Assembly (NCBI RefSeq): GCF_040499845.1 | Contig: NZ_CP159342.1 | Location: 1,736,001-1,800,000, forward strand | Reading direction: 5' to 3' | DNA from: Micromonospora sp. CCTCC AA 2012012 | GTDB taxonomy: Bacteria; Actinomycetota; Actinomycetes; Mycobacteriales; Micromonosporaceae | Length of the DNA stretch: 64,000 nucleotides | Shown: piece by piece, positions 15,929-25,285 of the stretch | How the letters are laid out: every line of letters begins with the position of its first letter | How positions within the stretch are numbered: the first letter of the stretch is position 1 | Position numbers and translations under genes: made by a program | Notes under the pieces: generated by a model | What the model was told of the DNA's origin: nothing | Database searches by the model: none | The model's input: the letters and a program-made list of their open reading frames with translations, nothing else

Positions 15929-17041
15929 TCAGCGGTTCCGTTCGCGGGCGACCGTGTCGCGGACCAGGACGCGCAGCTGTTCCATCGGGTCGCCGTCGCC
16001 CGCGCCGAGCCGGTTGCGCACCGCCGCGACGGTCAACCCCAGTTCCGGGTACGCGAAGGCCAGGCTGCCGCCGCTGCCCGCCGTCCCGAACGACCCATCG
16101 GCGTCGACGGCGTAGCCGAGCCCGAAGGTGGTCTCCTGCCCGAAGACCCATTCGGTGCCGCGCACCGCGACGGCCGACACCTCGCGCAGCCGGTCGGGGG
16201 AGACGAGCCGGACGCCGTCCACCGGTCCGAGCAGCGCCGCGTACATCCGGGCCACCGCGCGGGCGCTCATCGTGCCGACGGCGGGCACGTCGGCGCGGAG
16301 CACGTCGGGGCGGCTGCCGATCGTCGCGTCCGGCCGGACACCCGGGGGTGCGACCGCGTCGAAGTTCGGCAGGTTGGCCCCGGCCCAGTCCATCAGTGCG
16401 GCGAGCCCGGCGTCGGTCAGGCGGGCCAGCCGGGGCAGTTCCGCCTCGGGCACGCCGAGGAACAGCTCGCCGGTGACGCCCAGCGGCCCGGCCACCTCCT
16501 GCGCCAGCACCTGCGAGACCCGCCGCCCGGTGACCCGCCGGACCACCTCGCCGACCAGCCAGCCGAACGTCCACGCGTGGTACGCCACCTGTCGGCCGGG
16601 CGCCCAGCGCGGCACGCTGTCGGCGATCAGCGCGCACATCCGGTCCCAGTCGGTGAAGTCCTCGGGGGTGGTGTCGGCGGGGAGCGCCGGCACCCCGGCG
16701 GTGTGGGTGAGCGCGTGCCGCAGGGTGATGTCGCCCTTGCCGTGCCGGCCGAACTCCGGCCACACGTCGGCGATCCGCAGGTCGTAGTCGAGCTGTCCGC
16801 GCTCGGCCAGCACGTGCACCACGGTCGCGGTGAGGCCCTTGCCGGTGGAGACGGCGTGCACCGGGGTGTCGGCGGTCATCGGGCGGCCGGAGTCGGCGTC
16901 GGCCAGCCCGGCCTGCTCCTCCACGATCGGCGTGCCGTCGAGGCAGGCGGCCACCTGGACGCCGGTCTCCCGACCGGAGGAGACCAGGTCGTCGATGGTC
17001 GCGCGTACCTGCGTCCGCAGGGCGTTCCAGCGTTCGTCCAC
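15929..17041 (-). CDS. Beta-lactamase family serine hydrolase
   Basis: A 370-residue serine hydrolase of the class C/EstB-like family. The nucleophile motif SxxK is STGK (VHAVSTGKGLTATVV). The second motif appears as YHAWTFGWLVGEVV (YxN position occupied by YHA), and the third, KTG-like, as GSGGSLAFAYPELG. No signal peptide is visible, so it is cytoplasmic, which favours an esterase or peptidase role over penicillin resistance. It starts at GTG 17041 and is followed 83 bp later by the DHFR-like gene on the same strand. Confidence 0.87.
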   Translation of the reverse strand: MDERWNALRTQVRATIDDLVSSGRETGVQVAACLDGTPIVEEQAGLADADSGRPMTADTPVHAVSTGKGLTATVVHVLAERGQLDYDLRIADVWPEFGRHGKGDITLRHALTHTAGVPALPADTTPEDFTDWDRMCALIADSVPRWAPGRQVAYHAWTFGWLVGEVVRRVTGRRVSQVLAQEVAGPLGVTGELFLGVPEAELPRLARLTDAGLAALMDWAGANLPNFDAVAPPGVRPDATIGSRPDVLRADVPAVGTMSARAVARMYAALLGPVDGVRLVSPDRLREVSAVAVRGTEWVFGQETTFGLGYAVDADGSFGTAGSGGSLAFAYPELGLTVAAVRNRLGAGDGDPMEQLRVLVRDTVARERNR

Positions 17042-17085
17042 GGGGTGTCACCCTGCCAGAGGGGCGGGTGCCGGTCGCCCGGTTT

Positions 17086-17814
17086 TCAGTCGGCCAGGAG
17101 GCGGGCCCGCAGCGCGGCGATCAGGTCATCGTTGACGCCGAGCTGGTCGCGGGCGTAGCCGCGGACCGAGCCGTGCGCGGCGGTGAGGTCGGTGAGGACG
17201 TGTCGGATGATCTCGGCGGGGGCGCGGCCGTACCCGGGCCAGCGCAGGGTGCGCCCGGGGTGGGCGGCGTGCCAGTCGGCAATGAGCCGTTCGGTGGCCA
17301 ACTCGGTCAGCGCGAAGTCCGCGGCGATCTGGTCGTCGGAGACGCCGAGCAGGGCCAGCACGAGAGCGGCGAGCAGGCCGGTGCGGTCTTTGCCGGAGGC
17401 ACAGTGGAACACCAGCGGATGGTCGCCGTCGGCGATCACCGTGAGGGCCTGCCGCAATTCCGCGACCCCGTCGGTGGCGACCTCGGCGTACCGGTCAGCC
17501 AGGTGGCGCCAGGGGTCCACGTCGGGGTCGATCTCCGCCTGATCGTAGCCGCGGTGCTCGATGCTGAGGTTGTGCCAGGTGAGTCCGGGGTCCTCGGGGG
17601 CCCGGCCACGGGCGGCGATCTCCGACGGGTAGCGCAGGTCGATGACGGTGCGGACGCCGAGCGCCCGGAAGCGGGTCAGGTCGTCGCCGGCCAGCTTGCC
17701 GAGCGAGTCCGACCGGTAGAGCCGGCCCCAGCGCAGGGTCCGGCCGTCGTCGGTGCGGTAGCCGCCGAGGTCGCGGAAGTTGTGCAGCCGCTGGAAGGGC
17801 ACGTGCCGGATCAT
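17086..17814 (-). CDS. Tyrosine/phosphoinositide-type protein phosphatase (PtpB-like)
   Basis: A 242-residue phosphatase with the P-loop HCASGKDRTGLLAAL (CX5R: Cys nucleophile, Arg, and the Lys-Asp insertion typical of the PtpB/LipA group). The N-terminus has NFRDLGGYRTDDGRTLRWGR and YRSDSLGKL, also typical of this family, and RTVIDLRYPSE. Such enzymes dephosphorylate phosphotyrosine, phosphoserine or phosphoinositides. The start looks leaderless: TAGGGT, six bases, ATG. Confidence 0.9.
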   Translation of the reverse strand: MIRHVPFQRLHNFRDLGGYRTDDGRTLRWGRLYRSDSLGKLAGDDLTRFRALGVRTVIDLRYPSEIAARGRAPEDPGLTWHNLSIEHRGYDQAEIDPDVDPWRHLADRYAEVATDGVAELRQALTVIADGDHPLVFHCASGKDRTGLLAALVLALLGVSDDQIAADFALTELATERLIADWHAAHPGRTLRWPGYGRAPAEIIRHVLTDLTAAHGSVRGYARDQLGVNDDLIAALRARLLAD

Positions 17815-17883
17815 GGCCGCACCCTAGCCGTCGGGCGTGGGTCGGGTGGTCCCGTGCGGGGTCGTACCCGGTAGGTTTCCGGC

Positions 17884-18366
17884 ATGGTGGAGGCGGCGGC
17901 CGGCAGGGTCGTGGAGATCTGGACCGACGGGGCGTGCAGCGGCAATCCCGGCCCGGGCGGCTGGGGGGTGCTGCTGCGGTGGGGCGACCGGGAGCGGGAG
18001 TTGTGCGGTGGGGAGGCCACGCCGACCACCAACAACCGGATGGAGCTGACGGCCGCGATCCAGGCCCTGGAGAGCCTGACCCGGCCGGTCACCGTGCGGC
18101 TGCACACCGACAGCACGTACGTGCGCAACGGCATCACCGGTTGGCTCGCCTCGTGGAAGCGCAACGGCTGGTTGACCGCCGCGAAGCAGCCGGTGAAGAA
18201 CGCGGACCTGTGGCAGCGGCTGGAGGCGGCCTGTGCCCGGCACGACGTGACCTGGCTCTGGGTGAAGGGGCACAACGGCCATCCGGAGAACGAGCGGGCG
18301 GACGCCCTGGCCAACCGGGGCATGACCGAGGCGCGGGCGGGCGCCGGGGTGACCGCCGGCCGGTGA
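17884..18366 (+). CDS. rnhA: Ribonuclease HI
   Basis: A 160-residue RNase HI that removes RNA from RNA-DNA hybrids. All active-site carboxylates are visible: the first Asp in [18 protein letters not shown], the Glu in [14 protein letters not shown], the Asp in [12 protein letters not shown] and the last Asp in [11 protein letters not shown], with the conserved [10 protein letters not shown] handle. Transcription is probably leaderless, with TAGGTT ending six bases before the ATG. It is divergent from the phosphatase gene, 69 bp between starts. Confidence 0.95.
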   Translation: MVEAAAGRVVEIWTDGACSGNPGPGGWGVLLRWGDRERELCGGEATPTTNNRMELTAAIQALESLTRPVTVRLHTDSTYVRNGITGWLASWKRNGWLTAAKQPVKNADLWQRLEAACARHDVTWLWVKGHNGHPENERADALANRGMTEARAGAGVTAGR

Positions 18367-18449
18367 GGGCGGGTTGTGTCGATCCGGGTCGATGGGTAAC
18401 GTAGCGGATCGACGCCGTTACGGACAGTTTCCCCTCGGAGGTGTCCCGC

Positions 18450-19676
18450 GTGATCCCTGCCGCCCTGACCGACCTGCCGCTCTGGCCGCCGACCAACCTC
18501 GGCCGGGATCCGCTCGTCCCGCTCGACCCGGGGGAGCGGGACCGCTTCGACGCGCCGGTGACGAAGGTCCGCCTCCCCACCGACGCGACCGCCTGGCTGG
18601 TGACGCGGCACGCCGACGTGCGTCAACTGCTGCGGCACCCCGGCTTCAGCGCCGACCTGTCCCGGCCGGGGTTCCCGCTGCTGCGGGCGTTGCCGCCGGG
18701 GGCGCTGAGCGACCGGCGGGGCGGGTTCATCCGGATGGACGGGATGGAGCACTCCCGGCTGCGCCGGATGCTCACCGCCGAGTTCATGCTCAAGAGCATC
18801 CGGCGGATCGAGCCGCTGATCCGGCAGACCGTCGACCGCACCCTGGACGACCTGCGCGACGCTGGCCCACCGGCCGACCTGGTGGCCACCTTCGCCCTGC
18901 CGCTGCCGTCGATGGTGATCTGCCACCTGCTCGGCGTCCCGTACGCCGACCACGACTTCTTCCAGCTGCGCAGTCGTACCCTGCTCGACCGGGACGCCGC
19001 GCCGGAGCTGGTCCGGGAGCACGTCGCGCAGCTGCGGGACTATCTGCACCGGTTGGTCGAGGCGAAGTGCGCCGCCGGTGACCGGGCCGACGACCTGCTC
19101 AGCCGGCTGGCCCGCGACCGGGTCGACACCGGCGAGCTGGCGGTCGACGAGCTGGTCGGGATGGCGATGCTGCTGCTCATCGCCGGCCACGAGACCACCG
19201 CCAACATGATCGGTCTGAGCACCCTGCTGCTGCTGCGCGACGTGCCCGGCCGCTACGCCGCCCTGCGCGACGACCCCGACCAGGCCGACACGCTGGTCGA
19301 GGAGCTGCTGCGCTATCTGAGCATCGTGCGGACCGGCCTGCCGAGGCTGGCGCTGGAGGACGTCGAGATCGGCGGGCAGCTGATCCGGGCGGGGGAGGGC
19401 GCCATCGCCGTGCTCTCCACCGCCAACCGGGACCCGGTGGTCTTCGACGGCCCGGACGAGTTCGACCCCTACCGCCAGGCGCACCAGCACGTCGCGTTCG
19501 GTTTCGGGGTGCACCAGTGCATCGGCCAGCCGCTGGCCCGGGCCGAGCTGCGGATCGCCCTGGTCGAGCTGGCCCGGCGCTTCCCCGACCTGCGGCTCGC
19601 CGCCCCCACCGGGCAGCTGCCCACCCGGGACAACTCGATCGTCTTCGGCCTCGACGCGCTGCCGGTGACCTGGTGA
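18450..19676 (+). CDS. Cytochrome P450
   Basis: A 408-residue soluble bacterial P450 (CYP105/107-like in outline). The I-helix oxygen-activation motif is AGHETTANMIG, the K-helix ExxR is EELLRYL, and the haem loop is HVAFGFGVHQCIGQPLARAE with the axial ligand Cys357. GTG 18450 is chosen because GGAGG at 18437 is 8 bases upstream; GTG 18441 would overlap it. An inverted repeat GTAACG / CGTTAC (18396-18401, 18416-18421) lies upstream. A ferredoxin gene overlaps its stop, so the redox partner is co-translated. The substrate is unknown. Confidence 0.93.
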   Translation: MIPAALTDLPLWPPTNLGRDPLVPLDPGERDRFDAPVTKVRLPTDATAWLVTRHADVRQLLRHPGFSADLSRPGFPLLRALPPGALSDRRGGFIRMDGMEHSRLRRMLTAEFMLKSIRRIEPLIRQTVDRTLDDLRDAGPPADLVATFALPLPSMVICHLLGVPYADHDFFQLRSRTLLDRDAAPELVREHVAQLRDYLHRLVEAKCAAGDRADDLLSRLARDRVDTGELAVDELVGMAMLLLIAGHETTANMIGLSTLLLLRDVPGRYAALRDDPDQADTLVEELLRYLSIVRTGLPRLALEDVEIGGQLIRAGEGAIAVLSTANRDPVVFDGPDEFDPYRQAHQHVAFGFGVHQCIGQPLARAELRIALVELARRFPDLRLAAPTGQLPTRDNSIVFGLDALPVTW

Positions 19677-19867
19677 CCGGGCGGGTCCGCGTCGACCGGG
19701 ACCGCTGCTGCGGCGCCGGCAACTGCGTGCTGACCGCGCCGGAGGTCTTCGACCAGGGCGACGACGGTCTGGTGCTGCTGCGCTTCACCGCGCCACCGCC
19801 GCAGACCCTGGAGGGCGTACGCCGGGCGGCGGATCTCTGCCCGGCCGGCGCCATCACCGTCGACTGA
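19673..19867 (+). CDS. Ferredoxin, P450 redox partner
   Basis: A 64-residue ferredoxin with CCGAGNC near residues 12-18 and CPAGAI near the C-terminus, the pattern of 3Fe-4S (or 4Fe-4S) ferredoxins of actinobacterial P450 systems. The GTG start overlaps the P450 stop in GTGA, which implies translational coupling and a 1:1 supply. It would pass single electrons from a ferredoxin reductase encoded elsewhere to the P450. Confidence 0.93.
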   Translation: MTGRVRVDRDRCCGAGNCVLTAPEVFDQGDDGLVLLRFTAPPPQTLEGVRRAADLCPAGAITVD

Positions 19868-19878
19868 CCCCGCCGGGG

Positions 19879-19911
19879 CGGTACGGGTGACCGCGACGGC
19901 CACCCGTACCG
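19879..19911. terminator. Bidirectional terminator hairpin
   Basis: A perfect 11-bp inverted repeat, CGGTACGGGTG at 19879-19889 and CACCCGTACCG at 19901-19911, lies between the convergent ferredoxin gene and the 80-aa gene. It is placed to stop both. Confidence 0.7.
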
Positions 19912-19915
19912 GTGC

Positions 19916-20158
19916 TCACTCCTCGGTCGGTGGCTCCTGCACGGCCGGGTCGCCGGCGCCGGAGACGGCGTCGACGTCGTAGCCGGCCCGGCTGACGTCC
20001 TGCGCCGAGCGGCGCTCCTCGGCCGGCAGGTCGGCGAAGTCGTCGCCGGTGTCGTCGGTGGTGTGCAGCGACTCGCCCGGCGGTCGCAGGGACGCCTCGT
20101 AGGCGGTGGCGCCGTCGGGTTCGTCGGTGGCCGCGCGGCCGAAGTGTTCCTCATTCAT
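19916..20158 (-). CDS. Small acidic hypothetical protein, 80 aa
   Basis: The protein is rich in Asp, Glu, Ala and Thr (DDTGDDFADLPAEERRS), with no hydrophobic segment, and is probably disordered. AGGAG lies seven bases before the ATG, which supports translation. I do not recognise the family. Confidence 0.65.
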   Translation of the reverse strand: MNEEHFGRAATDEPDGATAYEASLRPPGESLHTTDDTGDDFADLPAEERRSAQDVSRAGYDVDAVSGAGDPAVQEPPTEE

Positions 20159-20234
20159 GTCGCACTCCTGCCCGCCCCGCCCGTCGGCAAACGCCCCGTC
20201 GGCGCGTCGGGATCCGCCTGCTGCCCGGGCGGGG

Positions 20235-21113
20235 TCAGCGGCGGCGGCGCGGGGTGCGGGAGCGGGCCGGGGTCACGGTCAGCGACCAGTGCGTGGGGCG
20301 GCGCAGCGTCGCCGGCAGCGCGGTGCGGTGGTCGCCGCGGGCGGCGTCGAGCTGCGACTGGTGCAGGAACAGGCAGCCGCGCAGGTCGGCCCCGCTCAGG
20401 TCCGCCCCGCGCAGGTCCGCGCCGGTCACGTCGGCCGCCCCGAGGTCCACGCCCCGCAGGTCCGCGCCGATCAGGCAGGCGCCGCGCAGGTTCGCCCCGG
20501 ACAGGTCAGCCCGGCGCAGGTCCACCCCGATCAGCATCGCGCCGCGCCGGTCCACGCCCGCCCGACCGGTGCGGGCCTGCTCACCGGCCCGCGACAGCAG
20601 GGGGTTGACCCGGTCCCGTTGGGCGTCGACGTCGAGGGTGAGCAGGTCGTCGGCGGTGCCGTCGGCGAGCCGGCCGGTCTCGTCGAGCGCCCGGACCAGG
20701 TCGTCGCGCAGCGGCCCGGGCGGGGTGTGGGCCACCGCCTCGGTCAGGTACCAGAGCAGTTCGTGCAGCGGCCGCAGCACGGCGAAGGCGTCGAACATCC
20801 GCCGGGCCGTCCCCGGGTCGTCGCGCCAGTCGCGCCCGGCGAAGGTCACCTGGGTCAGCTGCTGCCCGGCCCCGAAGCAGTCGAAGACCGTGCAGCCGGG
20901 GAAGCCGCGCTGCCGCAGGTCGCGGTGGATGCCGCAGCGGGAGTCCGGCCGCAGGTTCGGGCAGGGCTGCCCGGCGGGCTTGTCGAGGGCGAAGTCGGCC
21001 GAAGCGGCGAAGGCGGGCGCGACGCAGCAGATCCCGACGCAGCGGGCGCAGTCGGCGCGCAGCTCCCGCCCGCCCACCTGCACAGCTGTCCCTGGTTCCG
21101 TCGTCTCGGACAC
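20235..21113 (-). CDS. Pentapeptide-repeat protein with N-terminal Cys cluster
   Basis: A 292-residue two-part protein. The first 100 residues hold many cysteines in close groups ([32 protein letters not shown]), like the metal-binding YkgJ-type clusters. The C-terminal part has about ten pentapeptide units A(D/N)L(R/S/I)G ([30 protein letters not shown]) that fold as a right-handed quadrilateral helix. A helical spacer joins them. Pentapeptide proteins can mimic DNA or act as scaffolds; the metal cluster suggests a redox or metal-sensing part. Start is GTG 21113. Confidence 0.85.
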   Translation of the reverse strand: MSETTEPGTAVQVGGRELRADCARCVGICCVAPAFAASADFALDKPAGQPCPNLRPDSRCGIHRDLRQRGFPGCTVFDCFGAGQQLTQVTFAGRDWRDDPGTARRMFDAFAVLRPLHELLWYLTEAVAHTPPGPLRDDLVRALDETGRLADGTADDLLTLDVDAQRDRVNPLLSRAGEQARTGRAGVDRRGAMLIGVDLRRADLSGANLRGACLIGADLRGVDLGAADVTGADLRGADLSGADLRGCLFLHQSQLDAARGDHRTALPATLRRPTHWSLTVTPARSRTPRRRR

Positions 21114-21277
21114 GCTGACCGGTCTCCCGCCACTGCACCGTCATGACGCTCGCGGCGGTCGCCGCGGCCGGTGCCATTGTCCGTCGTCGGCCGGGCCGCC
21201 GCGGCGGCGGGCCCGCGTCGTCCGTTCCGCCCCGTCGGCGTACGGCGGCTCCGTATCGTGACGGATGAGGGGGCGGC

Positions 21278-21886
21278 ATGGACGAGCAGGCACGGGAGCA
21301 GGCGCTGCTGACCGCCCTGACGACCGAGCACTTCGTGCTCCAGACGTCCCGGGGCGCCACCATCGCGGAGTCGGTCGGGCGGGCGACGGTGTTCCTCACC
21401 ATGCTCTCCGCCGCGCTGATCGGCCTGGGTTTCGTCTCCAGCAGCGGTCAGCTGCTGAAGCCGTACCTGGGGGCGGTGCTGCCCACGCTGATGATCACCG
21501 GTCTGCTCACCTTCGCCCGCCTGGTGCAGACGATGGTGGAGAACTCGCTGGCCCTGGCCCGCATCCAACGCATCCGCGCCTACTACCACCGGCACTTCGC
21601 CGGTGAGCAGGACTTCTTCGCCGACTCGGTGGCCACCGGGGACGTCATGGCGGCGGCCTGGGCGGCGGTCGGCAGCCGTCCCGGCCGCTGGCAGTTGATG
21701 CTCACCACCGCGGCGATGGTGGGGGCGGTCAACGCGCTGCTGATCGGGCTGGGCGTCACCCTGCTGGCCGGGGTGCTGGGCGCCTCGTCCGGCCTGGCGA
21801 TCCCGGTGGGGGTGGTGGTCGCCCTGGCGGCCTTCGCCGCCCAGCTCTGGTACATCTCCCACGCCTCCCTCTGGAACCGCGCCTGA
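21278..21886 (+). CDS. Membrane protein of unknown function, 202 aa
   Basis: Four hydrophobic segments in two pairs: [18 protein letters not shown] with [17 protein letters not shown], and [20 protein letters not shown] with [20 protein letters not shown] helical soluble segment of about 60 residues lies between the pairs. A GAGGGG site precedes the ATG and a TATCGT box lies about 20 bases upstream. I do not recognise the family beyond an integral membrane protein. Confidence 0.75.
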   Translation: MDEQAREQALLTALTTEHFVLQTSRGATIAESVGRATVFLTMLSAALIGLGFVSSSGQLLKPYLGAVLPTLMITGLLTFARLVQTMVENSLALARIQRIRAYYHRHFAGEQDFFADSVATGDVMAAAWAAVGSRPGRWQLMLTTAAMVGAVNALLIGLGVTLLAGVLGASSGLAIPVGVVVALAAFAAQLWYISHASLWNRA

Positions 21887-21941
21887 CCGCCGCGCCGGAC
21901 CGGGGCGTGTAATCGACCCGCACCCGGGTAGCCGGGCGGGC

Positions 21942-23360
21942 ATGGAGCTGGTCGAGGAGTCGCCGTACCGGTTCCGGATCGACCGGCGGGAGCCGATGCG
22001 GGTGCCGGGGGTGGTCTTCGCGTCCCGGTCGCTGCTGCCGGACGCCGGTGCCGACAAGTCGCTGGAGCAGGTCGCGAACGTGGCGACCCTGCCCGGCATC
22101 GTCGACGCCTCGTACGCCATGCCGGACGTGCACTGGGGCTACGGTTTCCCGATCGGCGGCGTCGCGGCCACCGACGTCGGGCACGGCGGGGTGGTGTCGC
22201 CCGGCGGGGTCGGCTTCGACATCTCCTGCGGGGTGCGCCTGCTCACCGCCGACCTGGACCGCGCGGAGCTGCGGCCCCGGCTGGACGCGTTGATGGACGG
22301 CCTGGGCCACGCCACCCCGCGCGGCATGGGCAAGGGCGCGGTGTGGCAGCTCGCCGACCGCGCGGAGCTCGACGCGGTGCTGCGTGGCGGTTCCCGGCAC
22401 GCCGTCGAGCGGGGACACGGCGTCGCCCGCGACCTGGACCGGTGCGAGGACCACGGCGCGGTCGACGACGCGAATCCGGCCCAGGTCAGCGAGCGGGCGG
22501 TCGAGCGCGGCGCCGGTCAGGTCGGCAGCCTCGGCTCCGGCAACCACTTCCTCGAGGTGCAGGCCGTCGAGGAGATCTACGACGAGACCGTGGCCACCGC
22601 GTTCGGGCTGCGGGCCGGTCAGGTCTGCGTGATGATCCACTGCGGGTCGCGGGGGCTCGGGCACCAGATCTGCACCGACCACGTGCGGGCCATGGAGAAG
22701 GTCATGCCCCGGTACGGCATCGACGTGCCCGACCGGCAGCTCGCCTGCGCGCCGGTCTCCTCCCACGAGGGCCGGGCCTATCTCGGGGCGATGGCCGCCG
22801 CCGCGAACTACGCCCGGGCCAACCGGCAGCTGCTCGCCCAGGCGGCCCGCGAGGTCTTCCGGCGGGTCACCGGCGGCGGCCTCGACCTGGTGTACGACAT
22901 CTCCCACAACCTCGCGAAGATCGAGACCCACGACGTGGCCGGGGTGCCCCGCCCGCTCTGCGTGCACCGCAAGGGCGCCACCCGGGCGCTGCCCCCTGGC
23001 CACCCCGACCTCCCCGACGACCTGCGCCCGGTCGGGCAGCCCGTGCTCATCCCCGGCTCGATGGGCACCGGCTCGTACGTCCTCACCGGCGTCGCCGGGG
23101 CACCGGCCTTCGCCTCCACCTGCCACGGCGCGGGCCGGGTGCGCAGCCGCAAACAGGCCACGAAGGCGGTCGCCGGGCACGACCCGCGCCGGGAGCTGGA
23201 GGCGCAGGACATCGCGGTACGTGGGGTGTCCCGGCGTGGGCTGGCCGAGGAGATGCCGGCCGCGTACAAGGACATCACGGCCGTGGTGGCGGCGGCCGAG
23301 GGTGCCGGTCTGTGCCGGCGGGTGGCCCGGCTCGTGCCGCTCGGCGTGGTGAAGGGCTGA
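21942..23360 (+). CDS. rtcB: RNA-splicing ligase RtcB
   Basis: A 472-residue GTP- and Mn-dependent ligase that joins 2',3'-cyclic phosphate or 3'-phosphate RNA ends to 5'-hydroxyl ends. The family blocks are all present: [17 protein letters not shown], the metal-ligand motif [11 protein letters not shown] (Asp93, Cys96), [41 protein letters not shown] and the guanylylation-site block [12 protein letters not shown]. The length matches bacterial RtcB. Its activator archease is encoded convergently just downstream, so the two form an RNA-repair pair although not an operon. Confidence 0.95.
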   Translation: MELVEESPYRFRIDRREPMRVPGVVFASRSLLPDAGADKSLEQVANVATLPGIVDASYAMPDVHWGYGFPIGGVAATDVGHGGVVSPGGVGFDISCGVRLLTADLDRAELRPRLDALMDGLGHATPRGMGKGAVWQLADRAELDAVLRGGSRHAVERGHGVARDLDRCEDHGAVDDANPAQVSERAVERGAGQVGSLGSGNHFLEVQAVEEIYDETVATAFGLRAGQVCVMIHCGSRGLGHQICTDHVRAMEKVMPRYGIDVPDRQLACAPVSSHEGRAYLGAMAAAANYARANRQLLAQAAREVFRRVTGGGLDLVYDISHNLAKIETHDVAGVPRPLCVHRKGATRALPPGHPDLPDDLRPVGQPVLIPGSMGTGSYVLTGVAGAPAFASTCHGAGRVRSRKQATKAVAGHDPRRELEAQDIAVRGVSRRGLAEEMPAAYKDITAVVAAAEGAGLCRRVARLVPLGVVKG

Positions 23361-23370
23361 CCGGCTGCGG

Positions 23371-23799
23371 TCACACGTCCAGCGTCACCGCACCCGCCCA
23401 GCCGCCGTCGGTGGGACCGAACCGCAGCTCGTGCAGGGAGACCGCCTTCGGGACCGCGCCGACCAGCTCCACCGCCTCCGTCGGCACCGTCCGCCAGTGG
23501 ACCGTGACGCCGCCGTCGTCGGTCGCCCGGATCCGCGTGGCGAGCGGCAGCACACCCGAGGTCTCCAGCCGGAAGATCACCTCGTCGAGGACGCCGACCA
23601 GCAGGTCCGGGTCGTCCTGCGGCGGCAGGTGGAACTCGGCGTCGGCGTCCGGGGTGGCGCCGGCCGGGTCCACGAAGCTCTCCACCAGCGCGGTGACCGC
23701 CTCGGCCAGGCAGCTCTCCCGGTCCGGCGCCCACGCCTCGATCCGTACGTCGGCGGTGTGCGGCACCCGGTGGTGCCCCCGCGCCGCTGCGCTCCCCAT
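23371..23799 (-). CDS. Archease
   Basis: A 142-residue protein that speeds guanylylation and GTP use by RtcB. It begins HRVPHTADVRIEAWAPD and has the acidic metal-site residues FVDPAGATPDADAE, LVGVLDEVIFRLETSG and the C-terminal LHELRFGPTDGGW, as in the archease family. The start is probably leaderless: CATGAT, six bases, ATG at 23799. The reading frame stays open far upstream but this part alone is protein-like. It ends 10 bp from the RtcB stop. Confidence 0.9.
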   Translation of the reverse strand: MGSAAARGHHRVPHTADVRIEAWAPDRESCLAEAVTALVESFVDPAGATPDADAEFHLPPQDDPDLLVGVLDEVIFRLETSGVLPLATRIRATDDGGVTVHWRTVPTEAVELVGAVPKAVSLHELRFGPTDGGWAGAVTLDV

Positions 23800-23889
23800 G
23801 CCCCGATCATGCGTCGCCGCCGCCGCGACCGGTCGTGAACCGCGGGAACGGGGCAGCGACGCCGGCCGGTCACGCAGTACCGTCCGTCC

Positions 23890-24495
23890 GTGCAGCTCAC
23901 CAAGTGGACCCACGCCTGCGTCCGGATCGAGCAGGACGGCCGGGTGCTGGTCATCGACCCGGGCACCTGGAGCGAGCCGGCGGCCCTGATCGGGGCGGAC
24001 GCCGTGCTGATCACCCACGAGCACACCGACCACGTCGACGTGCTGCGGCTGGCCGGGCTGGGCGTGCCGGTCTTCGCCCCGCGCGGTGCCCGGCTGCCCG
24101 GCCCGGTGCCGCTGGCGGTGACCCCGGTCGCGGCCGGCGACCGGTTCACCGCCGCCGGCTTCACCGTGAGCGCGGTCGGCGGGCGGCACGCCCTCATCCA
24201 CGCCGGCGAGCCGGACTGCGTGAACCTCGGCTATCTGGTCGGGGACGCCGTCTATCACCCGGGCGACTCGCTGCACCACCCCGACCAGCCGGTCGACACC
24301 CTGCTGCTGCCGGCCCAGGCGTCCTGGCTGAAGCTGACCGAGGCGATCGACTTCGCCCTGGCCCTCGACCCGCGCCGGGTCTTCCCGATCCACGACGCCC
24401 AGCTCAACGACCGGGGCCTGGCGTCGGTCAACGGCTGGTGCGGCGAGGTGCTCGGCGACCGCTACCGCTACCTCGCCCCGGGCGAGTCCGCCTGA
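23890..24495 (+). CDS. MBL-fold metal-dependent hydrolase (UlaG-like)
   Basis: A 201-residue metallo-beta-lactamase-fold protein. The metal motif HxHxDH is THEHTDHVDVL, with further ligands in GGRHALIH, VYHPGDSLHHP and the C-terminal FPIHDAQLNDRG. This is the small UlaG/YtkL-like branch, often annotated as acting on unknown phosphodiesters or lactones. The start is leaderless: TACCGT at 23878-23883, six bases, GTG. Its last 28 bp overlap the opposite-strand B3/B4 gene. Confidence 0.87.
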   Translation: MQLTKWTHACVRIEQDGRVLVIDPGTWSEPAALIGADAVLITHEHTDHVDVLRLAGLGVPVFAPRGARLPGPVPLAVTPVAAGDRFTAAGFTVSAVGGRHALIHAGEPDCVNLGYLVGDAVYHPGDSLHHPDQPVDTLLLPAQASWLKLTEAIDFALALDPRRVFPIHDAQLNDRGLASVNGWCGEVLGDRYRYLAPGESA

Positions 24496-25229
24496 GCGCG
24501 CAGCAACGGCAGCACGAACCCGCGCGCCGGCGGGTCCGGCAGGGTGAACGACGGCGCGGCGGCGGTGAGGACCGCCGTGCGGGGCCGCGCCGCCCACCGC
24601 TGCGCCACCGCGTCCGCCAGCGTCGCCAGCATCCGGGGTACGTCGGTGGCGGCGTCCGGGTGCATCGCCTCGATCACCACCAGCACCTCGCGGGTCTCGG
24701 GGCGGACCGCCGACCAGCCGCTCTGCCGGTGGGTCCAGCGTCGCGCGTGCGCCCGCCCGGTCGAGTCGACGAAGGTCACCTCGCCCGGCTCCGGCCGCTC
24801 GACCTGCCCGTCGAACGTCTCGTAGTGCTCGGCGCCGGTGGCGTGCCGCACCTCCAGGTCGCCGGAGATCCGGGCGACGTCGAGCACGGCGACGGGCACC
24901 GCGTACGCGACGGACACGGCGTTTCCGAGGTCGACCAGCGGGTGCAGCCGGGGCAGCGTCCCGTCCCGCCGCAGCCGGCGCAGCAGCGACTCGGCGGCGC
25001 AGCGATAGCGGGTCGGGGCGAGGCCGGTCGCGGCGAACACCCGCCGCCACGCCTGGATCTCCGGGAAGCGGCTCTCCGGTGAGCCGGCCAGCCGGGCCCG
25101 CGCCGTCTCGACGTGCGGCGCGACGAGCGCGTCGACGTCCACGTCGGGGGTGATCCCGTCGGCGTGCAGGACGCCGCAGACCAGCTCGGGGAAGGCCGAC
25201 CGGACCTGCGGGGAGTGCCGGAAGCGCAT
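24468..25229 (-). CDS. B3/B4 (PheT-like tRNA-binding) domain protein
   Basis: A 253-residue stand-alone B3/B4 domain, the module of the phenylalanyl-tRNA synthetase beta chain. Typical features are EIQAWRRVFAATGL, PTRYRCAAESLLRRL and LHPLVDLGNAVSVAYAVPVA. Free-standing versions may edit mischarged tRNA or bind amino acids. AGGAG is eight bases before the ATG at 25229. It is divergent from a MocR regulator with 56 bp between starts, which is the usual layout of a regulator and its target. Confidence 0.85.
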   Translation of the reverse strand: MRFRHSPQVRSAFPELVCGVLHADGITPDVDVDALVAPHVETARARLAGSPESRFPEIQAWRRVFAATGLAPTRYRCAAESLLRRLRRDGTLPRLHPLVDLGNAVSVAYAVPVAVLDVARISGDLEVRHATGAEHYETFDGQVERPEPGEVTFVDSTGRAHARRWTHRQSGWSAVRPETREVLVVIEAMHPDAATDVPRMLATLADAVAQRWAARPRTAVLTAAAPSFTLPDPPARGFVLPLLRAQADSPGAR

Positions 25230-25273
25230 GGGAGAACTCCTGTCGGGTGTGCTCACCCCGTCCACCCTGCTGC

Positions 25274-25285
25274 CACAATGGCCCG
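25274..25285 (+). promoter_or_regulatory. -10 box of the MocR gene (leaderless)
   Basis: CACAAT at 25274-25279 is followed by six bases and the GTG start codon. The same 56-bp gap must hold the promoter of the divergent B3/B4 gene, so any MocR operator here would act on both. Confidence 0.5.
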
